A stretch of DNA of 64,000 bases from Nocardioides sp. YR527. Lineage in GTDB: Bacteria; Actinomycetota; Actinomycetes; Propionibacteriales; Nocardioidaceae. Shown piece after piece: positions 9,721-18,112 of the stretch. How positions within the stretch are numbered: position 1 is the first letter of the stretch; every line of letters begins with the position of its first letter. The stretch is taken from assembly GCF_900101045.1 (NCBI RefSeq), contig NZ_FNFN01000002.1:434001-498000 (forward strand), read 5' to 3'. Both the position numbers and the translations under genes were made by a program. The notes under the pieces are model-generated. The model was given only the letters and a program-made list of their open reading frames with translations, made no database searches and had not been told where the DNA came from.

Positions 9721-9850
9721 CCGCTGGTCGAGCCGTGAGGCCGCCTGCGGCCGAGCGTGTCGAGACCAACACGGTCCCCTGTCGCGCTCGACCGGACCGT
9801 GTTGGTCTCGACACGCCTCCGCCTAGCGGCTACGGCGGCTCGACCAGCGG
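9721..9850. repeat. Long intergenic inverted repeat, family A copy 1
   Basis: Outer 15-bp arms (9721-9735 with 9836-9850) and inner perfect 23-bp arms (9755-9777 with 9794-9816). It lies between two convergent genes. A second long copy is at 41145-41265 and shorter relatives are at 12878-12916 and 25170-25194. Confidence 0.8.
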
Positions 9851-9873
9851 GACGGCTCGAGAAGCGGCGGCGG

Positions 9874-10662
9874 CTAGGAGAGTTCCTTCGAGCGTACGTA
9901 GGCGGCGCGGGTGGCCTCGAGGAAGGCCGCCCGCAGGCCGCCCTGCTCGAACGCGCCCAGCGCGGCGGCTGTGGTGCCGCCGGGCGAGGTGACCTGCTCG
10001 CGGAGGATCGCGGGATGGGTGCCGCTCTCGAGCAGAGCCGCGGATCCGGTGAGCGTCTGGATGACGAGCGTGGTGGCATCGTCCCTGGTCAGGCCCAGGT
10101 GGACGCCCGCCTCGATCCAGGCCTCGGCGACCAGGAAGACGTACGCCGGGCCTGAGCCGCTGATCGCGGTGACGGCGTCGATCTGCGACTCGGGGAGGGT
10201 GACGACCTTGCCGACCGCGCGCATCAATCCGGCAGCGGCCGTGACCGCGTCCGGGGTCGCCTTGGCGCCGCCGGCCACCACCGACATGCCCTCGCCGACC
10301 AGGGCCGGAGTGTTGGGCATGACCCGCACGACCGAGACCCCGTCCGGGACCGCGGGCTCCATCGCGGAGGTGGGCACGCCGGCGGCCAGGGAGACCACCG
10401 TGGTCCCCTCGCGAAGCGCGGACGCGATCGACTGCAGCACCGGCACCACGCCGTAGGGCTTCACCGCCAGCACCACCACGTCGGCCTCGGCCGCGGCCTC
10501 GGTGGCGGGCAGCGTACGGATGCCGTGCTTCTCGCGGAGCGCGGCGGCCTGCTCCTCGCGCGCCTCGACGACGATGACGCTGTCCGGGGCATGACCCGCT
10601 TCGAGGAGTCCGGCGAGGACAGCCCCGCCCATGTTGCCTGCACCGATGATCGCGATCGTCAT
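9874..10662 (-). CDS. proC: Pyrroline-5-carboxylate reductase
   Basis: A 262-residue enzyme that reduces pyrroline-5-carboxylate to proline with NAD(P)H. The start at 10662 is chosen because MTIAIIGAGNMGGAVLAG begins with the dinucleotide-binding motif; a longer in-frame start at 10722 has no family support. The C-terminal signature is visible as GSGPAYVFLVAEAWIEAGVHLGL and later LREQVTSPGGTTAAAL. Length and motifs are normal for ProC. PutA, which runs the opposite reaction series, lies 2.3 kb away on the same strand. Confidence 0.95.
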   Translation of the reverse strand: MTIAIIGAGNMGGAVLAGLLEAGHAPDSVIVVEAREEQAAALREKHGIRTLPATEAAAEADVVVLAVKPYGVVPVLQSIASALREGTTVVSLAAGVPTSAMEPAVPDGVSVVRVMPNTPALVGEGMSVVAGGAKATPDAVTAAAGLMRAVGKVVTLPESQIDAVTAISGSGPAYVFLVAEAWIEAGVHLGLTRDDATTLVIQTLTGSAALLESGTHPAILREQVTSPGGTTAAALGAFEQGGLRAAFLEATRAAYVRSKELS

Positions 10663-10778
10663 GCTCGCCAGTCTGTCAGAGCGGATGACCTGCACGAATA
10701 AGGCCCCACAGGACCCAAGCAACTGCTAGGTTGCGATACCCACGCCCGTAAATTCGCCGCTGGTCATCGGGAGGCCAC

Positions 10779-12401
10779 ATGCGCATTCGACGTACGTCCC
10801 TACTTGCTGTGGTCGCCCTCGCGGTGACGGTCGCGATGGTCGGTCCGCCAGCATCGGCGGACGGCGAGGAGGAGCGCCGGCTCCCATCTCCCGAGTCCGA
10901 GGTCAACGTGACCGGCGAGCCGTTCACCGGGACCGCTCCGGACGGCACGGTGCAGGGGCTGATCGACGCCCACAGCCACATGTTCATGCAGGACGGGATC
11001 GGTGGCGCGGCCGTCTGCGGGAAGGCCTGGTCGGCCGAGGGAGTCGCGGAGGCGCTGAAGGACTGCCCCTCCCACGGGATCGCAGGCGAGACCGCGCTGC
11101 TGGAGAACCTGACCCGCTCGGGCAGCCCGCTCGGGTTCCACGACACCGCCGGCTGGCCCTCGTTCAAGGACTGGCCGGCCCACGACTCGCTGACCCACCA
11201 GCAGATGTACTACCGCTGGGTCGAGCGCGCCTGGCGCGGCGGACAGCGGATCCTGGTCGTGCAGCTGACCAGCAACAAGGCGCTGTGCGCGATCAACCCT
11301 GGCACCAACCAGTCCTGCGACGAGATGACCGCGGTGCGGAGGCAGGCCCGGGATGCGTACGACACCCAGACCTTCATCGACGCGCAGTACGGCGGCGAGG
11401 GGCGCGGGTGGTACCGGATCGTCACCGATGCCGAGCAGGCGCGCGAGGTGATCGAGGACGGCAAGCTCGCCGTCGTGCTCGGCATGGAGACCTCCGAGCC
11501 GTTCGGCTGCTCCCAGAAGCTACGGCTGCCCTCGTGCACGCGCGCCAACATCGACGCCGGGCTCGACGAGCTGAAGTCGCTCGGGGTCTCGTCGATGTTC
11601 CTGTGCCACAAGTTCGACAACGCGCTGTGCGGGGTCCGCTACGACAAGGGCACCACCGGGCTGCTGATCAACGCCGGGCAGTTCCTCACCACCGGGACCT
11701 TCTGGACGCCGAAGGCCTGCGACCCCAACCAGCCGCACGACAACAACCCGCGCCTGGTCGACCGCCCCGCCGAGCTCGCCTGGCTGCCGCAGCCGCCGAT
11801 CTATCCGGAGGGCACCGTCTGCAACCCACACGGCCTCTCCGCCCTCGGTGAATACGCCCTGCGCGGTCTGATCAAGCGCGGCATGATGGTCGAGGTCGAC
11901 CACATGAGCGCCAAGGCCGCCGGCCGCGCCCTCGACATCCTCGAGGAGACCGACTACCCCGGCGCTCTCGCCAGCCACTCCTGGATGGACGAGCGCTATC
12001 TCGACCGGCTCTACGCCCTCGGCGGGTTCTCGACGATCTACGGCCACAGCACCGACGAGTTCCTGGCGGAGTACGCCCGCACCGCACCCGTCCGTGACCG
12101 CTACGACGCGGGCATCGGGTTCGGCTTCGACATGAACGGCTTCGGCGGCACGCCCGGGCCGGCGAAGACGCGGGTCAGCTACCCGTTCGACAGCATCCTC
12201 GGTGACGCCGTCGTCGACCGTCAGGTCACCGGCCAGCGGATCTGGGACTACAACACCGACGGCGTCGCCCACTACGGGATGATCCCCGACTACATCGAGG
12301 ACCTCCGCCTCACCGGCGGCCAGGACGTCATCGACGACATCGTCCGCGGACCCGAGTCCTACCTGCGTACGTGGGCGGGGGCCCAGTCAGCAGCACACTG
12401 A
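10779..12401 (+). CDS. Secreted M19-like (membrane dipeptidase superfamily) hydrolase
   Basis: A 540-residue protein with a signal peptide (MRIRRTSLLAVVALAV to PPASA). Metal-binding positions resemble peptidase M19: H65-S-H67 in LIDAHSHMF, a bridging glutamate in VVLGMETSEPF, histidines in VEVDHMS and ALASHSWMD, and an aspartate in GFGFDMNGFGG. M19 enzymes normally have HxD at the first site, and this protein has HxH. It is also longer than most M19 members (about 350-400). It may cleave dipeptides or another amide outside the cell. The neighbouring proline genes hint at imidopeptides, but nothing proves it. Confidence 0.75.
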   Translation: MRIRRTSLLAVVALAVTVAMVGPPASADGEEERRLPSPESEVNVTGEPFTGTAPDGTVQGLIDAHSHMFMQDGIGGAAVCGKAWSAEGVAEALKDCPSHGIAGETALLENLTRSGSPLGFHDTAGWPSFKDWPAHDSLTHQQMYYRWVERAWRGGQRILVVQLTSNKALCAINPGTNQSCDEMTAVRRQARDAYDTQTFIDAQYGGEGRGWYRIVTDAEQAREVIEDGKLAVVLGMETSEPFGCSQKLRLPSCTRANIDAGLDELKSLGVSSMFLCHKFDNALCGVRYDKGTTGLLINAGQFLTTGTFWTPKACDPNQPHDNNPRLVDRPAELAWLPQPPIYPEGTVCNPHGLSALGEYALRGLIKRGMMVEVDHMSAKAAGRALDILEETDYPGALASHSWMDERYLDRLYALGGFSTIYGHSTDEFLAEYARTAPVRDRYDAGIGFGFDMNGFGGTPGPAKTRVSYPFDSILGDAVVDRQVTGQRIWDYNTDGVAHYGMIPDYIEDLRLTGGQDVIDDIVRGPESYLRTWAGAQSAAH

Positions 12402-12444
12402 CAAGCAGGCCTGCCGACTCGGCCGTCATCTCAGAAGAAGCGAC

Positions 12445-12846
12445 TCAGTCGTCTCGAGTACGCCTGAGCCAACCACCGCCGAACAAGGCCCAGAGGATGA
12501 GCAAGGGCTGGAAGAACAGCCGGATCAACCGCTTGCTGTCGGTGTCGAGGCCGAACGCGTCGATGCCCTCGACGTACTGCGCGATGTTGCCGGGGAAGAT
12601 GACCACGAAGAAAGCAGCCAGCAGCCCGCCGACGAGCCTCTGCTTGCCCGGGAACGCGACGAAGGCGACCCCGAGCCCGATCTCGACGATGCCCGAACCG
12701 AGCACCGTCAGGTCCTCGTCGACCGGGAACCATTCGGGCACCTGCGCTCGGAACTCTTCACGCTGGGTGGTCAGGTGCGCCACCCCGGCGCCCACCATCG
12801 CAACACCCATCAGGAGGCGCGCGGCGGTTCGCGCGATCGAGGTCAT
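12445..12846 (-). CDS. DoxX-like integral membrane protein
   Basis: A 133-residue protein with four predicted helices (about residues 8-26, 46-65, 72-90 and 106-124). The pattern RLLMGVAMVGAGVAHLTT, then GSGIVEIGLGVAFVAFPGKQRLVGG and a final WALFGGGWLRR fits the small DoxX/DoxX-like family. DoxX proteins associate with quinol oxidation or redox enzymes, but the biochemical role of this branch is unknown. It lies alone between the M19-like gene and putA; its start is 26 bases from a family A repeat. Confidence 0.8.
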   Translation of the reverse strand: MTSIARTAARLLMGVAMVGAGVAHLTTQREEFRAQVPEWFPVDEDLTVLGSGIVEIGLGVAFVAFPGKQRLVGGLLAAFFVVIFPGNIAQYVEGIDAFGLDTDSKRLIRLFFQPLLILWALFGGGWLRRTRDD

Positions 12847-12877
12847 GGCACCACTGTAGGAGGAACGGTGGAGCCAG

Positions 12878-12916
12878 CTCGACAGGCTCGACCAGCGGTG
12901 GGCCGAGCCTGTCGAG
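12878..12916. repeat. Short family A inverted repeat at the putA 3' end
   Basis: Perfect 13-bp arms (12878-12890 with 12904-12916) around a 13-base spacer, containing the GCTCGACCAGCGG element of family A. It is placed where a putA terminator would be expected. Confidence 0.65.
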
Positions 12917-12926
12917 ACCTCCAGGT

Positions 12927-15900
12927 TCAGAGGAGGTTGTCCACCAACGGCGTCGGGGAGCCGAAGCGGTGGGCGGTGACCGAGACGGCCTGCTCGTGGA
13001 GGAACGTGAGCAGCTCGACGCGGCCGGCCTCGACGACCGGCTGGGCGTAGAGGGCGATGTCGACGCGGCCCTGGCTCGCCTCCGCGAAGGCCTCGCGCGA
13101 CCCGCCCAGGAGGCGTACGCGGCCGGGCGCATCCGGCCCGGTCAGCGTGGCGCCCCAGGCGGCCGTGTCCTGGACGACGTACGTCGCACCGGTGGCCCGC
13201 ACCAGCGATGCGGTCTCCTCGTCCAGGGCGTCGGCGGCGGAGACCGTCACCGAAGCCCCGGCGGCGACACCGGCGGCAAGGACGCGTAGCAGGTGACCCA
13301 GTGGCCCACCCTCGTACCGGACCGTGACCGGCACCGGCGAGTAGCGCAGCACGTTGACCTCGGCGGTCAGTCGCGAGACGTCCCGAGCGGCACCGAACTC
13401 GCGCTCCCAGGCGACCGCGTCCGAGCCGGCACCGCGCCGGAGCATCTCGATCGCGTCGACCCCGAGCCGACCGGCCCAGTCGACGAGCGACCGTACGGCA
13501 GGAGCCGGCGTCGCGAGCTCGGTGGCAGGAGCCGGGACCCAGTCACTGAGGCCGACCAGGTAGTTGGGCCCACCGGCCTTCGTCCCGGCGCCGACCGCCG
13601 ACTTCTTCCAGCCACCGAACGGCTGGCGACGCACGATCGCGCCGGTGATGCCGCGGTTGACGTAGGCGTTGCCGGCCTCGACGGAGTCGAGCCACTGCGA
13701 GATCTCGGCCCGGTCGAGGCTGTGGATGCCCGCGGTGAGGCCGTAGTCGACCTGGTTCTGGATCTCGATCGCCTCGTCGAGCGAGTCGGCCGAGATCAGG
13801 CCGAGGACGGGACCGAAGTACTCGGTCAGGTGGAACTCGGAGCCTCGCTTGACGCCCGTCTTCACACCCGGTGACCAGAGCCGGCCGGTGTCGTCGAGCT
13901 GGCGCGGCTTCACCAGCCACGTCTCACCCGGAGCGAGCGTGGTCAGCGCCTTGAGCAGCTTGCCGGAGGCGGGCTCGATGACCGGGCCCACCTGCACCGT
14001 CGGGTCCGTCGGGTACCCCACGCGAAGCGAGGTCACCGCGTCGATCAGCTGGTCGCGGAAGCGCCGGGAGGTCGCGACCGAGCCGACCAGGATCCCCAGC
14101 GACGCCGCCGAGCACTTCTGTCCGGCGTGACCGAAGGCGGAGTAGACGAGATCCTTGACGGCCAGGTCGAGGTCGGCGTCCGGCGTGACCACCAGCGAGT
14201 TCTTGCCGGAGGTCTCGGCCAGCAGCGGCAGGTCCGGGCGGAACGAGCGGAAGAGCTCGGCCGTGTCGAACGCACCGGTCAGCACCAGGCGGCCGACCAG
14301 CGGCGAGGCGACCAGCGCACGACCGACCTCGTTCTCCGGCACGTGCACCAGCCGCAGCACCTCCTTCGGCACCCCGGCGGCCCAGAGCGTCTCGACCAGC
14401 ACCGAGCCGCAGCGCTTCGCCTGCGGGGCCGGCTTGATCACGACGGCCGACCCGGCCGCGAGCGCGGCCGCGACGCCACCGGTCGGGATGGCGAGCGGGA
14501 AGTTCCACGGCGGGGTGACGAGCGTCAACCGCACCGGCACCGCACGCGCGCCGTCGACCGCGTCGAGCTCCTCGGCCAGACCCGCGTAGTAGTTGAGGAA
14601 GTCGATCGCCTCGGAGACCTCGGGGTCACCCTGGTCGAGGGTCTTGCCGCACTCGGAGGCGGCGACCTCGAGCCACTCGGCCCGGCGCCGCTCGACCTCG
14701 ACCGCGGCGGCCCGAAGCACGGCGGCGCGCTCGGCGCCGGTCTTGCGGCCCCAGTCGGCCTGAGCGCCGACGGCACCCTCGAGCACCGACTCCACGGCCT
14801 CGACCGATGTCAGCGTGTGGTCGGCGACGAGCTGGTCACCCAGCGTCGAGGAGCCCACCCGGGCGATGATCGCCTTGCCCCACTCCCGGTTGCCCGGCAG
14901 GTGCGGGTCGGTGTCCGGGGTGTTGTCGAACATGGTCTGGACGTCGTCCGCGACCGGCAGGCGCCGGTCCTGGGTCCGGTTGGACGCCGGCACGGACTCG
15001 TCGACAGCCGCGAGGGAGCGTACGAACCGCTCCTTCTCACGCTTGTAGAGGGCCTCGGAGGAGTTGAGGTCGAAGACGGCCGACATGAAGTTCTCGGTGC
15101 TGGCGCCCTCCTCGAGGCGACGCACGAGGTAGGCGATCGCGACGTCGAAGTCCTTCGGGTGCACGACCGGCACATAGAGCAGCAGACCACCCACGGTCTC
15201 GCGGACCGCCTCGGCCTGACCCTCGGCCATGCCCAGCAGCATCTCGAACTCGACCGAGTCGCGAACCCCGCGCTGACCAGCCAGGATCCAGGCGTACGCC
15301 ACGTCGAACAGGTTGTGGCCGGCGACGCCGACGCGCACGTTGCCCATCCGCTCGGGCGTCAGCGCCCAGGACAGCACCCGCTTGTAGTTGGTGTCGGAGT
15401 CCTGCTTGGTCGACCAGGTGGCGACCGGCCAGCCGTGCAGCGACGCCTCGACGTGCTCCATCGGCAGGTTGGCACCCTTGACCAGGCGCACCTTGATCGC
15501 CGCGCCCCCTCGTGCGCGACGAGCAGCCGACCACTCCTGGAGCCGGATCATCGCCGCCATCGCGTCGGGCAGGTAGGCCTGCAGGACGATGCCCGCTTCC
15601 AGGTCGGCCAGCTCGGGCCGGTCGAGGAGCCGGGTGAAGACGTCGATGGTCATGTCGAGGTCGCGGTACTCCTCCATGTCCAGGTTGATGAACTTCTTCG
15701 TCCCGGCGGCCGAGGACTTCGCCGCGTAGGTGTAGAGCGGGAGGAGCCGCTCGACCACGTGCGCGACCGCCTCGTCGTACGCCCAGACCGCGTGCGGCGC
15801 GACCGGCGAGGAGACCTTCACCGAGACGTAGTCGACGTCGTCGCGCGCCAGGAGCTTGCGGATCCCGGCCAGACGCCGGTCGGCCTCCTTCTGCCCCAGA

Positions 15901-16340
15901 ACGGCCTCGCCGAGAAGGTTGATGTTCAGGTTCACGCCACGCTCGCGGATCCGCGAGATCTGCTGACCGAGCCGCGCGTCGGAGGCGTCGATCAGCAGGT
16001 GACCAACCATCTGCCGCAGCGCACGGCGCGCCACCGGGATGACGAACCACGGCGCGACCACCGACATCAGCGCGCCGAGCTTCACGCCCAGCTTCAGGTG
16101 CCAGGGCAGGAACGAAGGCACGCTGCCGGCCAGCTCACGCAGGCTTGCCGCGGCCACGCGTACGTCCTCGGGCCGGATCACCCGGTCGACGAAGCCGACG
16201 GTGAAGTCGAGGCCGGCAGGGTCCTTGAGTACGTCGGCGAGGCGCTGGGCGGCCGCAGCGGTCGGCTTGGTCGAAGCCTTCTCCAGCCAGCCACGAACGA
16301 GGTGGTCGACCTCGGAGATGAGCGCGTCATTGGTGGTCAT
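12927..16340 (-). CDS. putA: Bifunctional proline dehydrogenase / L-glutamate-gamma-semialdehyde dehydrogenase
   Basis: A 1137-residue PutA that oxidises proline to glutamate. The N-terminal half holds the FAD-dependent TIM-barrel proline dehydrogenase (for example VNLNINLLGEAVLGQKEAD, KVRLVKGANLPMEHVEASLHG and TNYKRVLSWAL). The second half is an aldehyde dehydrogenase with LVTPPWNFPLAIPTGG, ETSGKNSLVV and the catalytic cysteine in GHAGQKCSAASLGI. There is no N-terminal ribbon-helix-helix, so it does not repress its own gene. The divergent LysR gene 82 bases upstream is the likely regulator. The last 150 residues are a poorly conserved extra domain typical of type B/C PutA. Confidence 0.96.
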   Translation of the reverse strand: MTTNDALISEVDHLVRGWLEKASTKPTAAAAQRLADVLKDPAGLDFTVGFVDRVIRPEDVRVAAASLRELAGSVPSFLPWHLKLGVKLGALMSVVAPWFVIPVARRALRQMVGHLLIDASDARLGQQISRIRERGVNLNINLLGEAVLGQKEADRRLAGIRKLLARDDVDYVSVKVSSPVAPHAVWAYDEAVAHVVERLLPLYTYAAKSSAAGTKKFINLDMEEYRDLDMTIDVFTRLLDRPELADLEAGIVLQAYLPDAMAAMIRLQEWSAARRARGGAAIKVRLVKGANLPMEHVEASLHGWPVATWSTKQDSDTNYKRVLSWALTPERMGNVRVGVAGHNLFDVAYAWILAGQRGVRDSVEFEMLLGMAEGQAEAVRETVGGLLLYVPVVHPKDFDVAIAYLVRRLEEGASTENFMSAVFDLNSSEALYKREKERFVRSLAAVDESVPASNRTQDRRLPVADDVQTMFDNTPDTDPHLPGNREWGKAIIARVGSSTLGDQLVADHTLTSVEAVESVLEGAVGAQADWGRKTGAERAAVLRAAAVEVERRRAEWLEVAASECGKTLDQGDPEVSEAIDFLNYYAGLAEELDAVDGARAVPVRLTLVTPPWNFPLAIPTGGVAAALAAGSAVVIKPAPQAKRCGSVLVETLWAAGVPKEVLRLVHVPENEVGRALVASPLVGRLVLTGAFDTAELFRSFRPDLPLLAETSGKNSLVVTPDADLDLAVKDLVYSAFGHAGQKCSAASLGILVGSVATSRRFRDQLIDAVTSLRVGYPTDPTVQVGPVIEPASGKLLKALTTLAPGETWLVKPRQLDDTGRLWSPGVKTGVKRGSEFHLTEYFGPVLGLISADSLDEAIEIQNQVDYGLTAGIHSLDRAEISQWLDSVEAGNAYVNRGITGAIVRRQPFGGWKKSAVGAGTKAGGPNYLVGLSDWVPAPATELATPAPAVRSLVDWAGRLGVDAIEMLRRGAGSDAVAWEREFGAARDVSRLTAEVNVLRYSPVPVTVRYEGGPLGHLLRVLAAGVAAGASVTVSAADALDEETASLVRATGATYVVQDTAAWGATLTGPDAPGRVRLLGGSREAFAEASQGRVDIALYAQPVVEAGRVELLTFLHEQAVSVTAHRFGSPTPLVDNLL

Positions 16341-16422
16341 AGTGCCGAGTATGCGACCGGAGTCACGTAAGATAAAGCGATGTTTCCTGGGGTTTATTCA
16401 TAAGACAAACTGAAGGGTCGCG
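16341..16422. promoter_or_regulatory. Divergent putA / LysR promoter region
   Basis: This 82-base gap is clearly AT-richer than its surroundings. It holds ATAAA and TTTAT blocks separated by about 16 bases and a TTCATAAGAC stretch, the kind of dyad expected for an LTTR binding site that controls both directions. Confidence 0.5.
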
Positions 16423-17340
16423 ATGCTCGACGTACGCCGCCTCCGGCTCCTCGCCGAGCTCGCCGCGCGCGGCACCCTGGCCGAGGTCGCCGAGGCCCTC
16501 CACCAGAGCCCGTCGTCGGTCTCCCAGCAGCTCGGCCTGCTCGAGAAGGAGGTCGGCGTCCCCCTCCTCACCAAGGCGGGACGACGGGTTCAGCTCACCG
16601 CAGCGGCGGAGGTGCTCGTCGAGCACACCACCGAGATCCTGGCCCGGCTCGAGGCGGCCGAGGCCGCGGTCACCGCGCTCGGCGACGCGACCGCCGGCAC
16701 GGTCCGGGTCGCCGTCTTCCAGTCGGTGGCCCTCGCCTACATGCCGCAGGCGCTCGCCGACCTGACCCGGCGTCACCCCCGGCTGCGGGTGATGCTGTCG
16801 CAGCGCGCGCCCGAGCAGGCGCTCAACGACCTCGCCCTGCGCGAGCTCGACCTGGTCGTCGCCGAGCACTACCCCGACCACGGGGCCCCGCACTTCGACG
16901 GCCTGGACCGGCAGCCACTCACCACCGACCGGCTCCGGCTCGCCCTCCCGCCCCGCGGATCTGGAGCGATCTGGGACAACATCACCTCCCTCGCCGACGC
17001 CGGATGTGTCCCGTGGGCGATGGAGCCACCCGGCACCGCGTCCCGCCACTGGATCGAGGAGCAGTGCCGCCGGGCAGGCTTCGAGCCCGAGGTCCGCTAC
17101 GAGACCGACGACGTCGAGGCCCACGTCGCGCTCGTGGAGTCCGGCAACGCCGTCGCGCTCCTCTCCGACCTGATGCGGGTCCGCCACCGGACCGCCGTGC
17201 GGCTCATCGAACTGCCGGGTTCGCCGCGGCGTACGGTCTTCACCGCGACCCGGACCGCGATCGCCGACTCGCCGGGGATCATCGCATGCCGTGCCGCGCT
17301 GGCTCGCGTGGTGCCGGCGGACCTGACACTGCCCGGCTGA
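16423..17340 (+). CDS. LysR-family transcriptional regulator (probable proline catabolism regulator)
   Basis: A 305-residue LTTR. The N-terminal helix-turn-helix reads MLDVRRLRLLAELAARGTLA, then LHQSPSSVSQQLGLLEKEVGVPLLTKAGRRVQLTAA with the expected recognition helix. The effector domain begins at GTVRVAVFQSVALAYMPQAL. It is transcribed away from putA from a shared 82-base region, the classic arrangement for an activator of its neighbour. The stop codon is only 6 bases from the end of the convergent TetR gene. Effector (proline or P5C) is inferred from position only. Confidence 0.93.
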   Translation: MLDVRRLRLLAELAARGTLAEVAEALHQSPSSVSQQLGLLEKEVGVPLLTKAGRRVQLTAAAEVLVEHTTEILARLEAAEAAVTALGDATAGTVRVAVFQSVALAYMPQALADLTRRHPRLRVMLSQRAPEQALNDLALRELDLVVAEHYPDHGAPHFDGLDRQPLTTDRLRLALPPRGSGAIWDNITSLADAGCVPWAMEPPGTASRHWIEEQCRRAGFEPEVRYETDDVEAHVALVESGNAVALLSDLMRVRHRTAVRLIELPGSPRRTVFTATRTAIADSPGIIACRAALARVVPADLTLPG

Positions 17341-17346
17341 GGTGGA

Positions 17347-18015
17347 TCAGCCGAGGAGCTCCTCGAGCGGCTGGTCGTGGTCGATCGAGAGCCCGTACGC
17401 CGTCGTGCGGGTGTCGATCATGGCCAGGATCGCCTCGGTGACGACCGAGGTCAGATGCTCGGCATCGGGGATGCCCTCGCCGAGGTGGACCCAGCGGCGT
17501 ACGGCACCGAAGACCATTCCGATCAGGCCGTAGATCAGCGGGTCGACGGCCTTCTTGTCGACCTCGGAGACCTCCACGCCGGTGAGCTCGAACGCCGCGA
17601 GGATCAGCTCCTTGATCCGTTCCGCGATCCGGTCGAGGCCCTGCTGCAGCGGCCCGGTGCCGTTCGGCGCGGTGTCGACGTCGGCCACCTGGTGCAGGAG
17701 CGGGTGCTCGAGCGCCCAGTTGACGTACGCCCCGACGGTGCGGGAGATGATCTGCCGGATCGATCCGGTCAGCTCCATCGCCGGGAAGAGCTTGGCCCAC
17801 AGACCGTCGAGGATGTCGGCCTGGATGGCGAGGTCGAGCTCCCGCCGGTCGGCGAAATGCCGGTACACCACTGAGCGGGAGAGCCCGGCGGCCTGGCCGA
17901 TCGCCTGCAGGCTGACGTTGACGCCTTCGGTCTCGATCAGACCGATCGCGGCATCGACGATGCGCTTTCGTCGGTCATCGTTGTGACGCTTCCAGCGAAC
18001 TGCCCTGCCATCCAT
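17347..18015 (-). CDS. TetR-family transcriptional regulator
   Basis: A 222-residue TetR-type repressor. The DNA-binding domain spans about residues 13-62: DDRRKRIVDAAIGLIETEG, AIGQAAGLSRSVVYRHFADRRELD. The ligand domain carries no recognisable specificity signature. It lies downstream of the EthA-like monooxygenase gene on the same strand with 97 bases between them, so it could regulate that gene, but unlike ethR-ethA of mycobacteria the pair is not divergent. A CRP-like half dyad occurs at 18064-18079 in front of it. Confidence 0.92.
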   Translation of the reverse strand: MDGRAVRWKRHNDDRRKRIVDAAIGLIETEGVNVSLQAIGQAAGLSRSVVYRHFADRRELDLAIQADILDGLWAKLFPAMELTGSIRQIISRTVGAYVNWALEHPLLHQVADVDTAPNGTGPLQQGLDRIAERIKELILAAFELTGVEVSEVDKKAVDPLIYGLIGMVFGAVRRWVHLGEGIPDAEHLTSVVTEAILAMIDTRTTAYGLSIDHDQPLEELLG

Positions 18016-18063
18016 GGTGGGACCATCGTAGTCCCACGTACTTCACGCCGGGTCTGGAACGCC

Positions 18064-18079
18064 TGTCACAGTAATCACA
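18064..18079. promoter_or_regulatory. Possible CRP/GlxR-like or MerR-like site upstream of TetR gene
   Basis: Read on the minus strand this is TGTGATTACTGTGACA, one base from TGTGA-N6-TCACA. The same bases include CTGTCACAGT, 10 of 11 matching the dyad near fadA. The two readings compete. Confidence 0.35.
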
Positions 18080-18112
18080 GACCCGGCGCCGCAGCGGCTG
18101 CCGAGGTGGGGC

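Noticed and set aside
14127..16370. Long plus-strand frame opposite putA
   Set aside because: Antisense to a clear PutA; composition is typical of a GC-shadow frame.
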